A program made the position numbers and the translations under genes. From the NCBI GenBank assembly GCA_918797485.1, contig CAKKNE010000002.1, forward strand, positions 710,501 through 774,500: a stretch of 64,000 nucleotides of DNA, read 5' to 3'. This document shows positions 45,967 through 55,469 of the stretch, piece by piece. This DNA is from Pelagomonas calceolata. Its lineage: Eukaryota; Sar; Pelagophyceae; Pelagomonadales; Pelagomonadaceae. The notes under the pieces are model-generated. The model saw only the letters and a program-made list of their open reading frames with translations. It did not search any database and was not told the DNA's origin. The first letter of the stretch is position 1. Every line of letters begins with the position of its first letter.

Positions 45967-47829
45967 TCAGGACGCGGGCCAAAGGACCTCGGCCATGAGC
46001 GACGAGCGCTCGGCCTCCTTGGTCGCCTTGGCTTCCTCGAGGGCCCGCTGGCGCGCGCGGTGGCGGTCGTCGGCCCGCTTCGCCAACAGCCGCTCGCGCT
46101 GGCGATTCAAAGCTTCCTGGCGCGCCTGCTCCTCGGGCGTGCTCTTGTCGCGCACCTCGAGGAAGCCCGCGTCGCGCGCCGTCGCCTCCCGCAGCAAATA
46201 CTTGTCGAGCGGCACGGCCAGCGGTAGTAGGGCCGACGCGCCGCGATTTGCCGGCAGGCCCTTGCCGCGCGTGTAGTCGCCCGACGCGCGTCTTTTGTCA
46301 AGCTGCGGCGGCGCCGCGGCGTGCGCGCGCGCCAGGGCCGTCGTCCCCTCGTCGAACCGGGCAGACATGGCCGCGCGCTCGTCCCTTTCTCGTTTGGTAT
46401 AAGGACCGCAGCACAGCGTCCTCCTAACAGGATCGTAGGCCCAGAACGGCGTGCCGAAGGCCCGGACCTTCTGCGACGTCGCGAGCTGGCGATGACACAC
46501 ATCTAACGCCGCGTCCTCGGCGACGCGCTGCGCCGACGCCGACTCCCTCAAATCCCGCGGCACGGCCCGCAGCTTCTTGTCCACTTCTTCCACTCTCTTG
46601 AGCCACGTGTCCCAGGTGCCGAAGAACTCGTCGTCGCGCTGCTCTTTTTGGAGCGACGGCCAGCTCTTCAGGATGCGCAGGATTTCTTTGCGTTCCGGGT
46701 TGACGCGGCGCCACTTCGCTCGTTCCGGCCCCAGCAACGCGGCGTTGACCCGGTCCGCGCTTACTTGATCTTGCGCGACCGTCAGGGGACTCACCCTATT
46801 AATATCCGGTAAGCTTTCGTCAGCACCGTACTGCAACAACGCGCAGACGGCCTGGACGGGCCCCCTTTTGACCGCTTCCATCAACACACATTTCCGGTTT
46901 TCGGGCGACAACGTGTTCGCGTCGGCACCCGACGCCAGGAGCATCACGAGCATGTCCACGGTCCGCCGCTCATCGGCCAAAGCGCTAAGCCTCCTACCCT
47001 CGTCGCGCTGCGTCATCCTATCGGCGGCGTGCGTCGGGCCCCAGAACTGCCACGACGACTGGATGGGCCCGAAGCCGCCCGCGTTTTTTTTGTTCGGGTC
47101 GGCGCCGAACTCCAAGAGGAGCTCGACCATGGCCGCGTCGCCGCGCCTTACAGCTAACTCGAGGGCGACGGTCTGAATCGCGGGCTCCAACGGGTCCCAT
47201 TGATCGGGCCGCGTGAAGCCCGCCAAGAACAGGATCCGCAGCCGCTCGCTATCGCCCGCCCTCACGGCATCCCACCAGTCATGCAACTCCTTGCGGTCCT
47301 TGAGAAACTCCTGCGTTTTACATGAGACGTTCCAGGCGATCTCGCCCTCCGTCGTTCCGGCCAGCTCCCCGTCGTCGTCGAACTCGCCGTCTCCTGCTGG
47401 TGGTTTGGGCGGCTCGATCACGGCCTCCTCGATGTATTTAGCTATCCGCGACCGCCCCTGCTCGGCGTCAAAGGCTTCTACCTCTCTATCGATCTCCTCC
47501 AACGTGGCCCCGACGCGATCTAACGTACTACCGACGCGCTTCTGGATCAGCGCCTTCAATGCAAAAGTCTCGTGCCGCACCTTCTCCTGCACGCTCTCGC
47601 CCTTCCTCGCTTGGATACCATTTACTCGGTCCCTTATTCCATCAATACGCCCTTTATACTGAGCTTCTCTCAGCTCGTCCCTGGAGACAGCGCTTCCAGG
47701 AACAGGGAAGTCCGACGCGATGGCGTGCTTGTGGTACCGGCCCAGGAAGTCGACCAAACCCCACTGGAGCGTTTTATCATCATCCTCGGGCACGGCCGCC
47801 ATGCGCTGGGAGGGCGGGGCGCGGGCCAT
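45967..47829 (-). CDS. Ankyrin-repeat protein
   Basis: A 620-residue protein starting at ATG 47829 (another ATG at 47802). A long helical N-terminus with coiled-coil character (residues ~60-150) is followed by ankyrin repeats (~210-370: AGDSERLRILFLAGF, RGDAAMVELLLEFGADPN, MLVMLLASGADANTL, GPVQAVCALLQYGAD). Then come charged helices to the end, Arg/Glu/Ala-rich (ARQEALNRQRERLLAK). It is probably an adaptor; no enzymatic motif is seen. The promoter element at 48071 lies 242 bp upstream and is shared with NDUFS5. Confidence 0.7.
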   Translation of the reverse strand: MARAPPSQRMAAVPEDDDKTLQWGLVDFLGRYHKHAIASDFPVPGSAVSRDELREAQYKGRIDGIRDRVNGIQARKGESVQEKVRHETFALKALIQKRVGSTLDRVGATLEEIDREVEAFDAEQGRSRIAKYIEEAVIEPPKPPAGDGEFDDDGELAGTTEGEIAWNVSCKTQEFLKDRKELHDWWDAVRAGDSERLRILFLAGFTRPDQWDPLEPAIQTVALELAVRRGDAAMVELLLEFGADPNKKNAGGFGPIQSSWQFWGPTHAADRMTQRDEGRRLSALADERRTVDMLVMLLASGADANTLSPENRKCVLMEAVKRGPVQAVCALLQYGADESLPDINRVSPLTVAQDQVSADRVNAALLGPERAKWRRVNPERKEILRILKSWPSLQKEQRDDEFFGTWDTWLKRVEEVDKKLRAVPRDLRESASAQRVAEDAALDVCHRQLATSQKVRAFGTPFWAYDPVRRTLCCGPYTKRERDERAAMSARFDEGTTALARAHAAAPPQLDKRRASGDYTRGKGLPANRGASALLPLAVPLDKYLLREATARDAGFLEVRDKSTPEEQARQEALNRQRERLLAKRADDRHRARQRALEEAKATKEAERSSLMAEVLWPAS

Positions 47830-48234
47830 GGCGGTGTGCTTGGTTGCCGGGGCTGCCGCGGCGCACGCGTCGGAGGGTGCTGCGCGCGCGAGACACCTCG
47901 CTTGGTACTGCACAGTGCTACCTCGAGAGACGCTACCCCTCTCGGCACAAGCTCGTAGCACCAGGAGGCTGGGGCGCTGGGGCACAGAGCCAGTGATTCT
48001 ACGCGAGCACTGAGGAGTCTCCGTACGGCGTGCCGAGCTGTGGCTGTGGCACCCGGGGAGAAGTCCGGCTTGCTAGTGTCTTACGCCGCTAGCTATCGAG
48101 CAGAGGCTCGCGTCAAATCGGCGCAGCCTTCCCAGACGTGTGCTTGTTGGCCGCATCGCTGCACACCACGCAGTGCGCATCGCTGCGGCGACTCCACGCG
48201 CGCGTCCCAGCGAGCGGCCTGCGCTTTGCGAGGG
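47830..48234. other. Divergent promoter region (405 bp)
   Basis: Between the ankyrin gene and NDUFS5; holds one consensus promoter element. Nothing else recognised. Confidence 0.55.
48071..48093. promoter_or_regulatory. TGCTAGTGTCTTAC promoter element (best match)
   Basis: TGCTAGTGTCTTACGCCGCT then AGCT. It lies 142 bp before NDUFS5 and 242 bp before the ankyrin gene. Confidence 0.65.
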
Positions 48235-48526
48235 ATGGCGTCTGGGTTCGGGGCATTCGGCGGAGAAGGCCGCTGCTACAAGTTCTTCCAGACCTTCAAG
48301 GAGTGCATGAAGAACACCGACGACAAATTTACCTGTGTGCCCGCACGCCGCCGCGTCCTCGCCCTTCGCGGTCCTTCGCGCCGACTCTCGCCGCCCTCGA
48401 CGCCATCGCCGCGCGCAGGCCCAGGAGGATTACTACGAGTGCCTGCACCACAAGAAGGAGTTCACGCGACGGAACGAGGTCGAGGCGCACCGCGCCGCCG
48501 CGGGCAAGGGAGGCGGGCACGGATGA
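48235..48526 (+). CDS. NDUFS5: NADH:ubiquinone oxidoreductase subunit NDUFS5 (15 kDa)
   Basis: The CDS is join(48235..48342, 48419..48526), 71 residues, a complex I subunit of the intermembrane-space side. [10 protein letters not shown]-x-GRCYKFF followed by [19 protein letters not shown] strongly matches plant NDUFS5. Twin CX9C motifs hold it together: [11 protein letters not shown], and [11 protein letters not shown], which is made only if the intron uses a GC donor at 48343. A GT donor six bases earlier would leave CX7C. The 76-bp intron carries a CGACGCCATCGCCGCG core like the introners. Confidence 0.9.
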
Positions 48527-48918
48527 TGCCCCGAGCGCGGCTTGCTTATTAAAAATAGATGTACTTTAGTCGTCCGATTTCTGTTTTCATATATACGAAG
48601 GTCGAGGCGGGCGGGCGCGCGTGCGATGTGTGGAAGGACTCGCATCGCTAGTGCATCGACACACTAGTTGAGATGCCACTGCCACGCTTGCGCTCTCTTT
48701 GCAGTGCGTGCGTACGAGCCCGCTGATTGCATACAGCCGTGATCGGTGTTCAGTAGCCGGCTGCATTGATTCGTCGCTGCGAAAAAGCAGAGCGAAGCGC
48801 GCACCGCAAAGTTGAGCACCCAAAAGTTGACAGTGACTGCAGTGCCACTGCACCGTCCACGCCGCCGCTTCAATCAATTCCCTCAGCAGCCCGCGCCAGC
48901 TCTAGACAGGCCAGCACA
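48527..48918. other. Intergenic region (392 bp) with a diverged promoter element
   Basis: NDUFS5 3' flank and STI1-gene promoter. Holds the diverged element at 48645-48669; nothing else recognised. Confidence 0.5.
48645..48669. promoter_or_regulatory. Diverged promoter element
   Basis: TCGCTAGTGCATCGACACACTAGTT, 250 bp before the STI1-domain gene. The core is different from the consensus but similar to 44283. Confidence 0.4.
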
Positions 48919-49953
48919 ATGCGCGTAACACTCGCATTCGCGGCATGCGCGGTCGCGTTCCGCGCGCCGACGCCGCCGCTGCGGCAACGTGTAACACTGC
49001 GCGCCGCGGACCTCGACGAGATCCGCAAAATGCGCGCGTCCGCGATCCAGCAGGAGCTGCGCGCGGCGGGCGTGCGTTATGATGATTGCTTCGAGAAGGA
49101 CGAGCTCGCGAAGCGCCTGCTGGCGTTCCAGAACGGCGAGGACGTGCCGAAGAGCGCGCCGGCGCCGGCGCCCGCGCCGACGCCGCGCCCGGCGCCCGCG
49201 CCGAAGACGCGACGGCGGCCGGAGGACGAGGACGTCATCGACGTCTCCTCCTACAAGGCGCCGCCGTCGCAAAAAACGGCGCCGCCTCCAGCAGATTTCG
49301 ACGCCGAGGCCGAAATGGCCAACGCGTCGAAGATGCGCATCAAGGAGCTCCAGGCGGCGCTGGGGCGGATGGGCGTGTCGACGCGCGGCATGCTCGAGAA
49401 GGCGGAGCTCGTCGACGCGTACGTCGGCGCGCTCCGGGACGGCAAGCGGCCCGACGCGGCCGCGGCGGGCGACGACGTCTTCGACGACGACGTGGTCGAG
49501 CTCAAGACCTCGAAGATGCCCAAGGCGGGCGGCGGGCCCCAGCAGCCGCCGGCGGGCGGCTCGCCCTTCGGCGGCGGCGCGCCCGGCGGGAGCCCGTTCG
49601 GGGGCGGCGCGCCCGGCGGCTCGCCCTTTGGAGGGGGCGGCGGGAACCCGTTCGGCGGCGGCGCGGGCGGCATGCCGAACATCGCCGACATCTTCTCGGG
49701 CATGGGCGGCGGCGGCATGGGCGGCAACCCCTTCGGGGGCATGGGCGGCGGCGGTATGGGCGGCGTCCAGGAGCTCTTGCAGAAGGCCATGGGCAACCCC
49801 AAGGTCATGGCCGCCGTCCAAAAGGCGGCGGGCAACCCGAAGGTCATGGCCGCGGTCCAGGACGTCATGCAAAATGGACCGGGCGCGATGAAGAAGTACG
49901 AGAACGACCGCGAGGTCAAGGCGATCCTCGACGAGTTGAAGGGGATTCTCTGA
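48919..49953 (+). CDS. Plastid-targeted STI1-domain (Tic40/Hip-like) protein
   Basis: A 344-residue protein. The leader LAFAACAVAFRAPTPP has an AFRAP motif at the expected cleavage site of complex-plastid preproteins. Two SAP/HeH-like helix pairs follow (IRKMRASAIQQELRAAG at ~35, MRIKELQAALGRMG at ~145), then a Gly/Phe/Pro-rich GGSPFGGGAPG array (~215-300) and a C-terminal STI1 domain with two NPKVMAAVQKA copies, ending LDELKGIL. STI1/Hop-type ends bind chaperones; Tic40 of the plastid import machinery has the same end. Role in plastid protein import or folding is inferred. Confidence 0.75.
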   Translation: MRVTLAFAACAVAFRAPTPPLRQRVTLRAADLDEIRKMRASAIQQELRAAGVRYDDCFEKDELAKRLLAFQNGEDVPKSAPAPAPAPTPRPAPAPKTRRRPEDEDVIDVSSYKAPPSQKTAPPPADFDAEAEMANASKMRIKELQAALGRMGVSTRGMLEKAELVDAYVGALRDGKRPDAAAAGDDVFDDDVVELKTSKMPKAGGGPQQPPAGGSPFGGGAPGGSPFGGGAPGGSPFGGGGGNPFGGGAGGMPNIADIFSGMGGGGMGGNPFGGMGGGGMGGVQELLQKAMGNPKVMAAVQKAAGNPKVMAAVQDVMQNGPGAMKKYENDREVKAILDELKGIL

Positions 49954-50075
49954 TAAGCTATTTAATGTATACGCAGTCTTTAGCCCGGTCGCGGCGGTCA
50001 CCATGGAATAATAGTGTGAAAAGAAATCTAGACCCGAGGCGCGAGCGCCTGAAGTGCACCGACGACATCCTAGAG

Positions 50076-51647
50076 TTACGACGACCCCGCAGCGTCCTTC
50101 CACACGTCGCACGCGCGCCGGCCCGCCTCGACCTTCGTGTATTGGATCTGGCCGTCTACTTTTTTTGGTTGTACAAGTACTTCCATGAATGCGTCGCAGG
50201 CGCCGTCGACCTGTGCGCAAATCGAGCCGGCGTCGCGTCGATGGCGTGGAGGTCACGAGTGCGCGCGCCACGACATTGATTTATGCGCTGCCGTCGACCG
50301 ACGCCGCCACGGCCGCGAGCTTCCCGGCGTCGTCGAGCAAGTCCCCGAAGCACCGCCGCGTGACTGCCGCCGCGACCTGTGTAGAATTTAAACTTCAGGC
50401 GCCCCCCACGCCATCGACGCGATGTCTTGATTTCCGCACGGACCGTGACCCTACGTAAATACGACGCGATGCAGTCGGGACAGACCAGCTCCCGGTCGAC
50501 GACGCGCGCTCCCAGCGCGAGCTGCGCGCGCGCCTTCGAGTAGCGCGGGTCGTTGAGGCCCTCGACGACCTTGATCGCGTTCGCGGTATCCACGATGCCT
50601 ACGTTCTGCAGATGTGCCAGCGCCGGGTAGTACCACTCAACCAAGCGCGCGTTCCAGAGGAGCACGACGGCGCCCGTCGCCCACCTGCGGTCGGTCGCGT
50701 CGCCGGCGTCGATCACCCCTAAGGACGCCGCCGCCGCGCAGGTGGTTCAGGTTCCTGCTATAGCTCCCGCTCGTCTCGCCCGGCAGGTTTAACAAGTACT
50801 GGTACCGCGCGTAGTCCTCGGGCTCGACCCACGCGTCGTCCAGGACCTTCGCCGGGTTCCGGACCACGCTGGACCGGGCCTGGTCGTGCTCCCATCGCTC
50901 CTGGCCGGAGACGCAACTAAAGTCCGACGGCGGCGCGCTCCGCGAGCACTTGACATCAAACAGATCGGGCCGCCGCACGGACAGCGCCGCCCCAAGCATG
51001 CGCGCGCGGTTGCCCCGGTCGCGCGAGCACGTCGTCTCGCCCCACTTCTCCTCCTGGGTGAGCGTCTCGTCTTTCCCGGGGTGGTTCGTCGCCAATCGAC
51101 CCTCGCGGTTCTCGTGGTTCAAACACGAGCCCCTCCAAAACACGCGCGGGTCCGTGCCATTTAACTGGATGGATTTTTGTCTGATATGGTCCTGCTGCCG
51201 GGCCCACGCACCGTGGAGGTCGCCCCGCCCGAAGTAGGGGTTCGGCACCAAGATGCCGCACTGCGCGTAGCCGCTCCGCTTCGCTATGACGGTCGTAGGG
51301 ACTTCATACCCGGTGCCGTTGATGCAGGGCGGCCCCGTCGCCCCGCCGTCGGCCCCTGAAATATGAGCGTAGGCCGTATTTGTCAAACCGCCGTTCCTTA
51401 TTGTAGATGCCAGCATGATCGCGTGGCCGCGCTTCTTTGAAGAGGCCATAAACTTCTCCGTGGCGAAGAGGCGGCCGTCAACTACAAAAATGGCCGAATC
51501 GCGGAGCTCCGCCCCGAACAACTTTCGCGCGACGGCGCGCCCGTCTTCATTGGCCACGAACTCGCCGACGCTCCGCTCCAGTTCGCTTTGGATGTGCTGG
51601 TGCCGCGCCCTCCGCGCGCGCACGTGGTTGCCCCCTACGTGCACCAT
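50076..51647 (-). CDS. GT90 (CAP10/POGLUT-like) glycosyltransferase, four exons
   Basis: The CDS is complement(50076..50210, 50299..50376, 50450..50684, 50740..51647), 451 residues, all junctions in frame. GT90 markers are DPRVFWRGSC (~165), YQYLLNLPGETSGSYSRN and, across the first intron, HLWATGAVVLLWNARLVEWYYPAL. These enzymes move glucose or xylose to proteins or glycans in the ER/Golgi. Exon 1 joins exon 2 through a 55-bp GC-AG intron; the other two introns (50377-50449 and 50211-50298) are introners. The start (ATG 51647) is uncertain because a CTACACAG acceptor-like site lies upstream near 51690. Confidence 0.82.
50211..50290 (-). mobile_element. Introner element forming the last intron of the GT90 gene
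   Basis: 80 bp, flanked by perfect 8-bp copies of CCGTCGAC (GTCGACGG on the gene strand) at 50203-50210 and 50291-50298. Ends CTGTGCGCAAATC and TTGATTTATGCGCTG. Confidence 0.9.
50377..50441 (-). mobile_element. Introner element forming the third intron-side junction of the GT90 gene
   Basis: 65 bp. Ends CTGTGTAGAA on one side, CTTGATTTCCGCACG on the other; target copies GTCACGGT/GTCGCGGC match 6 of 8. Contains CCACGCCATCGACGCG. Confidence 0.85.
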
Positions 51648-51751
51648 GGAGTGGGCCCTTTTATGAAGCCGCTTCGCCTCGCTCGTGACCTGTGTAGAGG
51701 CGCCGCGGGCCACGACCCCCTCGCCTAACTAACGAACGAGCCACTTAAGTA

Positions 51752-52960
51752 CTAAACCGCCCGGAAGCTCGACCCCCCCCTCAAAACGCCGACGTCCTCC
51801 AACAAATCCGTCTTCGCCGCGTCCGTCACGGGTTGTAAGTCGGGCACTTTGGCAGCGATGGCATCCAAACATCTAGCGATGTCCGCCGACGCCTGGGCCC
51901 GCAAAGTCACGAGGCGCGTGTCCTTCAACGCGTGCTGCTTGCTCGCGACCTCGACGAAGACCTGGGGGCACGCCTCGCGAATCTTGGCGAGGGTCGCGCC
52001 CTTCTTGCCGATGACGCGACCGACCATCCTTTCTGGTATTTCTACTCTACATTTTTGGCGGTCGTCCGCGGCGAGGAGTGGCGCCGGCGCGAAGGCCGGG
52101 CCAATCTCAAGACCCTGTGTAAGGCGCTTCACGTCAAAGAAGGCCACAGCCACAGTAGCGGCGACGTCGGCCGCGGCGTCGTGCGCCTCACCTACACTTT
52201 GTGGCGCGTCGACCTGCTTGAGTAATTGGCGCACGCCCGGCGCGCTGGCGCGAGGCCCCCAGTGCAGGAGCATCGTGTCGATACTGCGCCTTCGTAGGGC
52301 CGCGCCGTGAATTCGGAGAACTCGCAAATCGCTGCACAGCTTGTGGCCGACCAAAAAACACGTGTCGTCGAATCGCGACAATATAACCCGCTGCACGTCT
52401 TGGACGGATGCCAACGACCCCCGCGCGGCGACGTGGGCCTGCCTAGATAGCCCATGGACGGAATCCTTCCAGTCTATCAATTGCGCTTGATGGTCGTCCC
52501 ACCAGTGGAGCTCGTCTCCGGGGTTAATTTTATCGTTGAACAACGTTTCTTGCGACGCGCGGACGCCATCTACACTTGATTCCCACCTCGTGCGCGTGAC
52601 GCAGGCCGACACGGGGAAGCGCTCGCCGTCCCGCCGCCGCTCGCACATCTCCACGTCGAGACAAAGCCACGTCACGGCCTCGCCGCCGGACGGCGGTTTT
52701 GAATCTAAACGCGCCCAGCCCTCGGCTTGCTCCATCGCGACGAGGGGGCCGTACAACTCGGACGCCATGAACTTGCCGTGGCGCGCCGTCGCCGCGGCCA
52801 TCGCTCCCACGTCGGCCGCGAGTCTCGCGAGCGACGTGCCGCGGAGGGGCAGGACGTACGGTTGTTGTGAAGTGGCGGGCGTCGGCGACGACTCGGCCGT
52901 CCTGCGGCGCTTCGAGGGCGTGAGGTCGCTGGCGTCCATGGTCGGGTCCGAGTCGGTCAT
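51752..52960 (-). CDS. DEDDh 3'-5' exonuclease fused to a KH domain
   Basis: A 402-residue protein starting at ATG 52960. The exonuclease part has CLDVEMCE (DxE, ~108), LVGHKLCSDLRVL (D, ~225) and EAHDAAADVAAT (His and Asp, ~280), the pattern of REX4/ISG20-type RNases acting on rRNA or snRNA precursors. A C-terminal KH RNA-binding domain follows (~320-375) with VEIPERMVGRVIGKKGATLAKI, including the GxxG loop. The N-terminal 35 residues contain a basic KRRR nuclear-type signal. The fusion fits an RNA-processing exonuclease guided by KH; substrate unknown. Confidence 0.85.
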   Translation of the reverse strand: MTDSDPTMDASDLTPSKRRRTAESSPTPATSQQPYVLPLRGTSLARLAADVGAMAAATARHGKFMASELYGPLVAMEQAEGWARLDSKPPSGGEAVTWLCLDVEMCERRRDGERFPVSACVTRTRWESSVDGVRASQETLFNDKINPGDELHWWDDHQAQLIDWKDSVHGLSRQAHVAARGSLASVQDVQRVILSRFDDTCFLVGHKLCSDLRVLRIHGAALRRRSIDTMLLHWGPRASAPGVRQLLKQVDAPQSVGEAHDAAADVAATVAVAFFDVKRLTQGLEIGPAFAPAPLLAADDRQKCRVEIPERMVGRVIGKKGATLAKIREACPQVFVEVASKQHALKDTRLVTLRAQASADIARCLDAIAAKVPDLQPVTDAAKTDLLEDVGVLRGGSSFRAV

Positions 52961-53071
52961 CGTCGGCTGCGTTGCGCGCTGGCGTCCCTCGTCGCAGCGA
53001 TGCGGCAATGCCTGACAGCCTTAACAGGTTGATGGAGCAGCTGACGGCGAGCGCGCGGTGGCCCAGCCGAA

Positions 53072-53095
53072 ACTAGTGCGTTTCTTTATCTAGCT
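53072..53095. promoter_or_regulatory. Weak promoter-element-like site
   Basis: ACTAGTGCGTTTCTTTAT then CTAGCTC: only half sites are kept. It lies 122 bp before the gene at 53218 and 111 bp before the exonuclease gene. Confidence 0.25.
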
Positions 53096-53217
53096 CGGAG
53101 AGCAGCGCACAAAAAAAGGCCCGTCGTGCGCAAAGCACCAAAGGCGTCACCGCTGCCTTCGTTTGGTCGATAACGGCCGATGCCGGCCGCGCGGCCGGCG
53201 CGCCGCCTCGCCGCGCT

Positions 53218-54252
53218 ATGCGCGTGGGCGCTGGGAGGTTTGGAAGTGAAGCCGCCGGCGGGGCGGCGCCCGCGCCGAGCGTCGACCACCACGACGTCGT
53301 CGACTACGGCGATTGGCCGTGCCCGGCGAATCGCCCCGCGTGCGCCGGCGCGCCCCCCCGCGTGGCGTTCCTGATCGCGGGCGAGGCGCGCGGATTCGCC
53401 GAGCGCTACGCGGCGTCGCTGAAGAAGTACGTACTCGACGACTTTGGGGCGCATCCGGACTCGGCGTTACTCCTCGTGCTGACGGGCGCGGAGCGTCGGA
53501 ACGAGACGACGTGGGCGTCTCTCAAGAGGGCGCTGCGGCCCGCGCTCGTCGAATTCGTCCCGGACGCCGCGCGGCCGGGCCTCCCCTTGGAAGGTCCCGA
53601 CGCGCGCCTCCGTCAAAATGTGTCCCTACCCGGGTGGCCCTCCCAGAATGCCACCGGCCTCCACCACAAGGCGTCGCGCGGCTTCTACGAGTGCGTGAAC
53701 GGAACGCGCTGGGCCGACGCGGCGTACGCGGCGGCTGTCGACCGGTGGTGGGGGACCATGAGGCTCGCTCTGAATCTTCTCGAGGCCCGGGAACGCGCGA
53801 TTGGCCGCCCGTACGATTTCGTCTTCTTCGCGCGGCCGGACGTCCGGTACCTCAGCGGCTTCGGGCCCTGGTGCGGCTACGACGCGACGACGTGGTACTC
53901 CGGGGGCCACGGCGCGCCGGACATGCTCTGGTACATGCCGCGCGGCGTCGCCGCCGACGTCCTGAATTCCTTAGACGCGCTGTACGGCTGCGCCGGCCCC
54001 GGCCACCTCTGTTGTATCAAAGAGTACTCGTCCCGCGAGGTCGAGCTCCTCAAGTCGTACTGGGCCCTCTGGTACTGGCGGGCAGCGAAGGGTTACGCGC
54101 TCTCTACGCGACTTCGGGGCAACGCGTCCGTCGTCGGCCACCACACGCGCGTGGGCGGACGCGGCATCTACATTGGCTGCGGCCACAGGAGCCGCGCCGG
54201 CGCGGGCGTCGTCGAGGAACTGTTCGGGCCCGACGTCTGGCCTGCTCCATAA
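53218..54252 (+). CDS. Putative secretory glycosyltransferase
   Basis: A 344-residue protein from ATG 53218. VAFLIAGEARGFAERY opens a Rossmann-like region. Markers include LLLVLTGAERRNETTW, YDFVFFARPDVRY (~205, a RPD variant of the metal-binding site seen in uncharacterised algal/plant glycosyltransferases), and Cys pairs (PCPANRPACAG, CAGPGHLCC). Several Asn-Xaa-Ser/Thr sites suggest a luminal location. A clear N-terminal anchor is lacking in this frame; an upstream ATG (53180) in another frame encodes a hydrophobic RRLAALCAWALGGL, so a missed exon or frame change at the 5' end is possible. Confidence 0.6.
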   Translation: MRVGAGRFGSEAAGGAAPAPSVDHHDVVDYGDWPCPANRPACAGAPPRVAFLIAGEARGFAERYAASLKKYVLDDFGAHPDSALLLVLTGAERRNETTWASLKRALRPALVEFVPDAARPGLPLEGPDARLRQNVSLPGWPSQNATGLHHKASRGFYECVNGTRWADAAYAAAVDRWWGTMRLALNLLEARERAIGRPYDFVFFARPDVRYLSGFGPWCGYDATTWYSGGHGAPDMLWYMPRGVAADVLNSLDALYGCAGPGHLCCIKEYSSREVELLKSYWALWYWRAAKGYALSTRLRGNASVVGHHTRVGGRGIYIGCGHRSRAGAGVVEELFGPDVWPAP

Positions 54253-54306
54253 TGTTTGTGGTATGTAAGTGGATTGTATAATTGCAACAACGGTCGAAAG
54301 CTAGAC

Positions 54307-54960
54307 TTAGTCCTCGGACGACGCATCAGGAGGCGGGTCGTCGCCGCACCACGGGTCCGCCGCGAGCGGCTCGTAGACGTCCGGGTCCGCCATGCCGTAG
54401 TCCTTGACGCGCTCATTAAATGACGGTTCGGTGAAGTTGTCGTCGTCCAGCGAGTACGTTGTGGCCGCGGCCTCCTTCAGCGTTTGTACGTCGACGTCGG
54501 CCGGGTCCAGGCCCCGCTCTCTCATTATAGCCTCGACGCGCTCCTCGGAAATCTCGTCGGGGTTCAGCCACCACACGGAACCAGGTAACGCGTCCACCAC
54601 GGCCTTGGGCCCGCCGCTCTCCTTCGTGGCCTCCATCCACGAAAACTGGTTCGGCCTTCTTCTATTTTTGGAGGGCGGCTTCGGGTTCGCGAAGCCGCAC
54701 CGAAAACACTGCCGCCGACTCGCGAAGTTCATGGCCCGGCACTTCGGGCAGTCCCAGTCCCCAGGGCGCTTCTCGAAGTCTCCTCGGCCCCGGCCCCGTC
54801 CCCGGCCGCGTCCTCGGCCTCGCCCGCGCCCGCCGCCGCGGCCGCGCTCGGAGTACTGGTAGTCCGCGTCTCGGATCGTCAGCGCGCGGCGCGGTCGTGG
54901 TGAAGCGCTGAAGCCGCGGCAGCCCTGCAGCAGCGCCGCGGCGACGGCGAGGCGCAGCAT
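54307..54960 (-). CDS. RanBP2-type zinc-finger, Arg-Gly-rich protein
   Basis: A 217-residue protein from ATG 54960. The leader LAVAAALLQGCRGFSASP has the GFSASP site of plastid preproteins. Next is an RGRGRGRG array (~45-60), then a RanBP2-type zinc finger (~68-95, GDWDCPKCRAMNFASRRQC then RCG), which binds single-stranded RNA in related proteins, and an acidic helical C-terminus. It is probably a plastid RNA-binding or editing factor; that is inferred. It shares the 55187 promoter element with the next gene. Confidence 0.75.
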   Translation of the reverse strand: MLRLAVAAALLQGCRGFSASPRPRRALTIRDADYQYSERGRGGGRGRGRGRGRGRGRGRGDFEKRPGDWDCPKCRAMNFASRRQCFRCGFANPKPPSKNRRRPNQFSWMEATKESGGPKAVVDALPGSVWWLNPDEISEERVEAIMRERGLDPADVDVQTLKEAAATTYSLDDDNFTEPSFNERVKDYGMADPDVYEPLAADPWCGDDPPPDASSED

Positions 54961-55469
54961 TTGCTTGCGCAGCAGTGTGGTGTTGTTACTGCGCCGAGCG
55001 CGCAGCCGTTGCGCCTGCGTGCAGCTTGCAGCGCGGCAGTGAATCGCTCGCAGCGGCGCGCAAAACGCACGCAGCAGTTTGCGTTCGAGCGATGCGGTAC
55101 TGGAGAGCGACAGGGCACGCTGTATTCGCTGATTAGCCAGTTCTATGAGCCACAATAGCCGCCAGAGCGGAGGCAGGCTGAAGAGACCTAGCGCCTGTAA
55201 GACACTAGCAGCCCGCCCGCAGCGGAGTGGTCCGAAGCGTAGAGCCTCGGCCGCCGAGGGATGCCTGCGCCGCTATAACATTGGCTTCCAGAAGTCAAGT
55301 ATCTCCAACCCCTGGCTGATGGGCAGCGCTGCGCATTGGGCAGCCTCGTGCAGAGTCCTGCATCATCAATTTACATTGGTTTTGGGCTGCGACCAAGCAA
55401 TGCGCAGCCGCCTAAGCTGTCGAAACTGCAGCTGGTGAGAGCCTGCCCCCTTAGCCAGCCGCGGCCGCG
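54961..55469. other. Divergent promoter region (509 bp)
   Basis: Between the RanBP2-type protein and the two-TM protein. It contains a full promoter element at 55187-55210 and no supported gene. Confidence 0.55.
55187..55210. promoter_or_regulatory. TGCTAGTGTCTTAC promoter element (reverse orientation)
   Basis: CCTAGCGCC-TGTAAGACACTAGCA, 226 bp before the RanBP2-type gene and 259 bp before the two-TM gene. Confidence 0.6.

Noticed and set aside
51685-51715. CTGTGTAGAGGCG as a further introner end upstream of GT90 exon 1
   Set aside because: No opposite end or target duplication fits in the ~60 bp before the neighbouring gene's stop; possibly chance.
53180-53374. Alternative start with a hydrophobic leader for the glycosyltransferase
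   Set aside because: Not in frame with the enzyme and no clear splice pair; mentioned in the gene entry only.
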